From an uncultured Duncaniella sp. (GTDB lineage: Bacteria > Bacteroidota > Bacteroidia > Bacteroidales > Muribaculaceae), in NCBI GenBank assembly GCA_910578615.1, contig CAJTRI010000024.1, positions 1 through 25,529 of the forward strand: 25,529 nucleotides of DNA, given 5' to 3'. The notes under the pieces were generated by a model, which saw nothing but the letters and a program-made list of their open reading frames with translations, was not told the origin of the DNA and made no database searches. The translations under genes were made by a program, and so were the position numbers. Below, piece after piece: positions 24,394-25,529 of this stretch. Each line of letters begins with the position of its first letter. Positions within the stretch are counted from its first letter, which is position 1.

Positions 24394-25529
24394 ATGCCAA
24401 AAGTCGCACTGATAACTATCCATTCACTTCCCAATTACGGCTCAGTCCTTCAAACATTCGCTACACAGCATCTTCTCGAACAGGCTGGTATCGAATGCGA
24501 GATAATAGACTACCTATATCCCAACAAATGGCATTTCAGAAACGGCACACACCGCGAACCTGCAATCAGACGTATCCTTGCCCCCCTTGCCACACCGATA
24601 CTCAGATTAGCCGGCAGAAGGTCTCAGCATGTCATGCAGTACAACCTGCGGAAATTCAAAGAAAGATATTTTAATACCACCAAATCACACTACAAAGACC
24701 TCAAAGCTCTCGAACAAGCCGACTGGACAGGATATGATGCCGTGATAGCCGGTAGTGACCAGATATGGAATCCACGTTTTCATAAGGGAGACAAAGCCTT
24801 CATGCTGTCATTTGTCCCCGACAATGTAAGAAAGATTTCAATCTCATCGAGTTTCGCCTCATCCTCCATCCCGTCGGAAATACGTGAGGTATATTCAAAA
24901 TACCTCTCACGTTTTGACTTCATAAGCGTGAGAGAGAACAACGGTCTTGACATAATATCATCGCAGCTAAAACTGCCGTTGAAGCCTGTTATGACACTTG
25001 ACCCAACACTCCTGCTCTCTTCATCCCAGTGGAGCAAAGCTGTTCCGCATAACCGTCAAAAGACCCCATCGGATCCCTATATAATATTGTTCGGACTCTA
25101 TTATGCCTTTGAGCCCCGTCCCTACATATTCTCTGTCGTAGAAGAAATGCAACGACGATTCGGGTGCAGGACAATAGCTATCGGCGCATGTAATCCCAAT
25201 CCGGCACATCTGCAAATAGAAGACAGAACAGACGCGCCTATCGATGAATTCGTATCATTGTTAAAGAACGCCAAAGCCGTGGTAACGTCATCCTTTCACG
25301 GCACGGCATTCGCATTAAACTTCGGACGGCCTCTCATATCTATCGTACCGTCAGATGGAGACGACCGACAGTCATCCATCCTTCGACTTCTCGGAGCGGA
25401 ATCATGCATAACCCCTATCGGCACTCCGCTTGCAGAAATAAACCCTTTCTACGATACAGATAATGTAACAACGAGGCTCGAAACCATACGGCAAGACAAC
25501 ACAAAATCCATCATAGAGGCCATCAAAAG
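24394..25529 (+). CDS. polysaccharide pyruvyl transferase family protein, 3' end beyond the window
   Basis: The frame opens at ATG 24394 and stays open to the last base (378 complete codons). The family usually has about 350-400 residues, so only a short C-terminal piece is probably missing. It starts with VALITIHSLPNYGSVLQTFA (4-23), then carries the hallmark AGSDQIWNP (119-127), a DPTLLLSSSQW segment near 208-218, and TSSFHGTAFALNFG near 299-312 with His302. The family (PF04230, CsaB/WcaK-like) adds pyruvyl ketals from phosphoenolpyruvate to sugars of capsule, exopolysaccharide or wall polymers, and some members may be other glycosyl-type transferases. It lies 11 bp after the FrhB-like gene, so the two probably act on the same glycan. 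Confidence 0.88.
   Translation, partial: MPKVALITIHSLPNYGSVLQTFATQHLLEQAGIECEIIDYLYPNKWHFRNGTHREPAIRRILAPLATPILRLAGRRSQHVMQYNLRKFKERYFNTTKSHYKDLKALEQADWTGYDAVIAGSDQIWNPRFHKGDKAFMLSFVPDNVRKISISSSFASSSIPSEIREVYSKYLSRFDFISVRENNGLDIISSQLKLPLKPVMTLDPTLLLSSSQWSKAVPHNRQKTPSDPYIILFGLYYAFEPRPYIFSVVEEMQRRFGCRTIAIGACNPNPAHLQIEDRTDAPIDEFVSLLKNAKAVVTSSFHGTAFALNFGRPLISIVPSDGDDRQSSILRLLGAESCITPIGTPLAEINPFYDTDNVTTRLETIRQDNTKSIIEAIK

Overview
The window looks like a chromosomal segment of an anaerobic Bacteroidales bacterium, most likely a gut relative such as Muribaculaceae (the family level is inference). The evidence is repeated Bacteroidetes-type promoters (TAnnTTTG at -7, TTG/TTTG about 20 bp upstream), few Shine-Dalgarno sequences, an anaerobic NrdD/NrdG pair, an oxygen-sensitive class I fumarase, a type IX-like C-terminal tail on a secreted lyase, and a threonine operon whose homoserine kinase is the phosphoglycerate-mutase-like type known from Bacteroidetes.

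Layout. (1) 1-61: 5' part of a tRNA-Ser(GCU) gene on the minus strand, cut by the window edge, with its own promoter. (2) 290-8006, plus strand: seven tightly packed genes, namely class I fumarase, an orphan membrane histidine kinase, prmC, recX, a ComF-type phosphoribosyltransferase, an Omp85-type outer-membrane barrel without room for POTRA domains, and a phosphoethanolamine-transferase-like membrane sulfatase-fold enzyme. Most of these genes overlap or lie within a few bases of each other. (3) 7990-10702, minus strand: nrdD and nrdG; the nrdG 3' end overlaps the 3' end of the plus-strand run by 17 bp. (4) 10703-11273: an AT-rich gene-free stretch with the nrdD promoter and a perfect 20-bp inverted repeat. 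(5) 11274-20583, minus strand: thrA, an ApgM/TIGR02535-type proposed homoserine kinase and thrC (threonine operon), then prfA, pyrF and a secreted PL1 pectate lyase. (6) 20782 to the end, plus strand: the start of a surface-polysaccharide locus, with a Wzx-type flippase, a family 2 glycosyltransferase, an FrhB-like iron-sulfur protein and a polysaccharide pyruvyl transferase cut off by the window end; the first three overlap by ATGA.

How the genes work together. ThrA (aspartokinase plus homoserine dehydrogenase), the ApgM-like protein and ThrC account for three of the dedicated steps from aspartate to threonine; aspartate-semialdehyde dehydrogenase is not in the window. NrdG activates NrdD for anaerobic dNTP synthesis. 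PrmC methylates release factors, and RF1, a substrate, is encoded separately at 14435-15544. The barrel and PEtN-transferase genes overlap and both concern the envelope. The polysaccharide genes should assemble, modify and export a glycan repeat unit. The least explained parts are the FrhB-like/pyruvyl transferase pair, the POTRA-less barrel beside a PEtN transferase, the orphan kinase, and the nested palindromic hairpin. I saw no insertion sequence, CRISPR array, phage gene or toxin-antitoxin pair, and no clearly new defence system.
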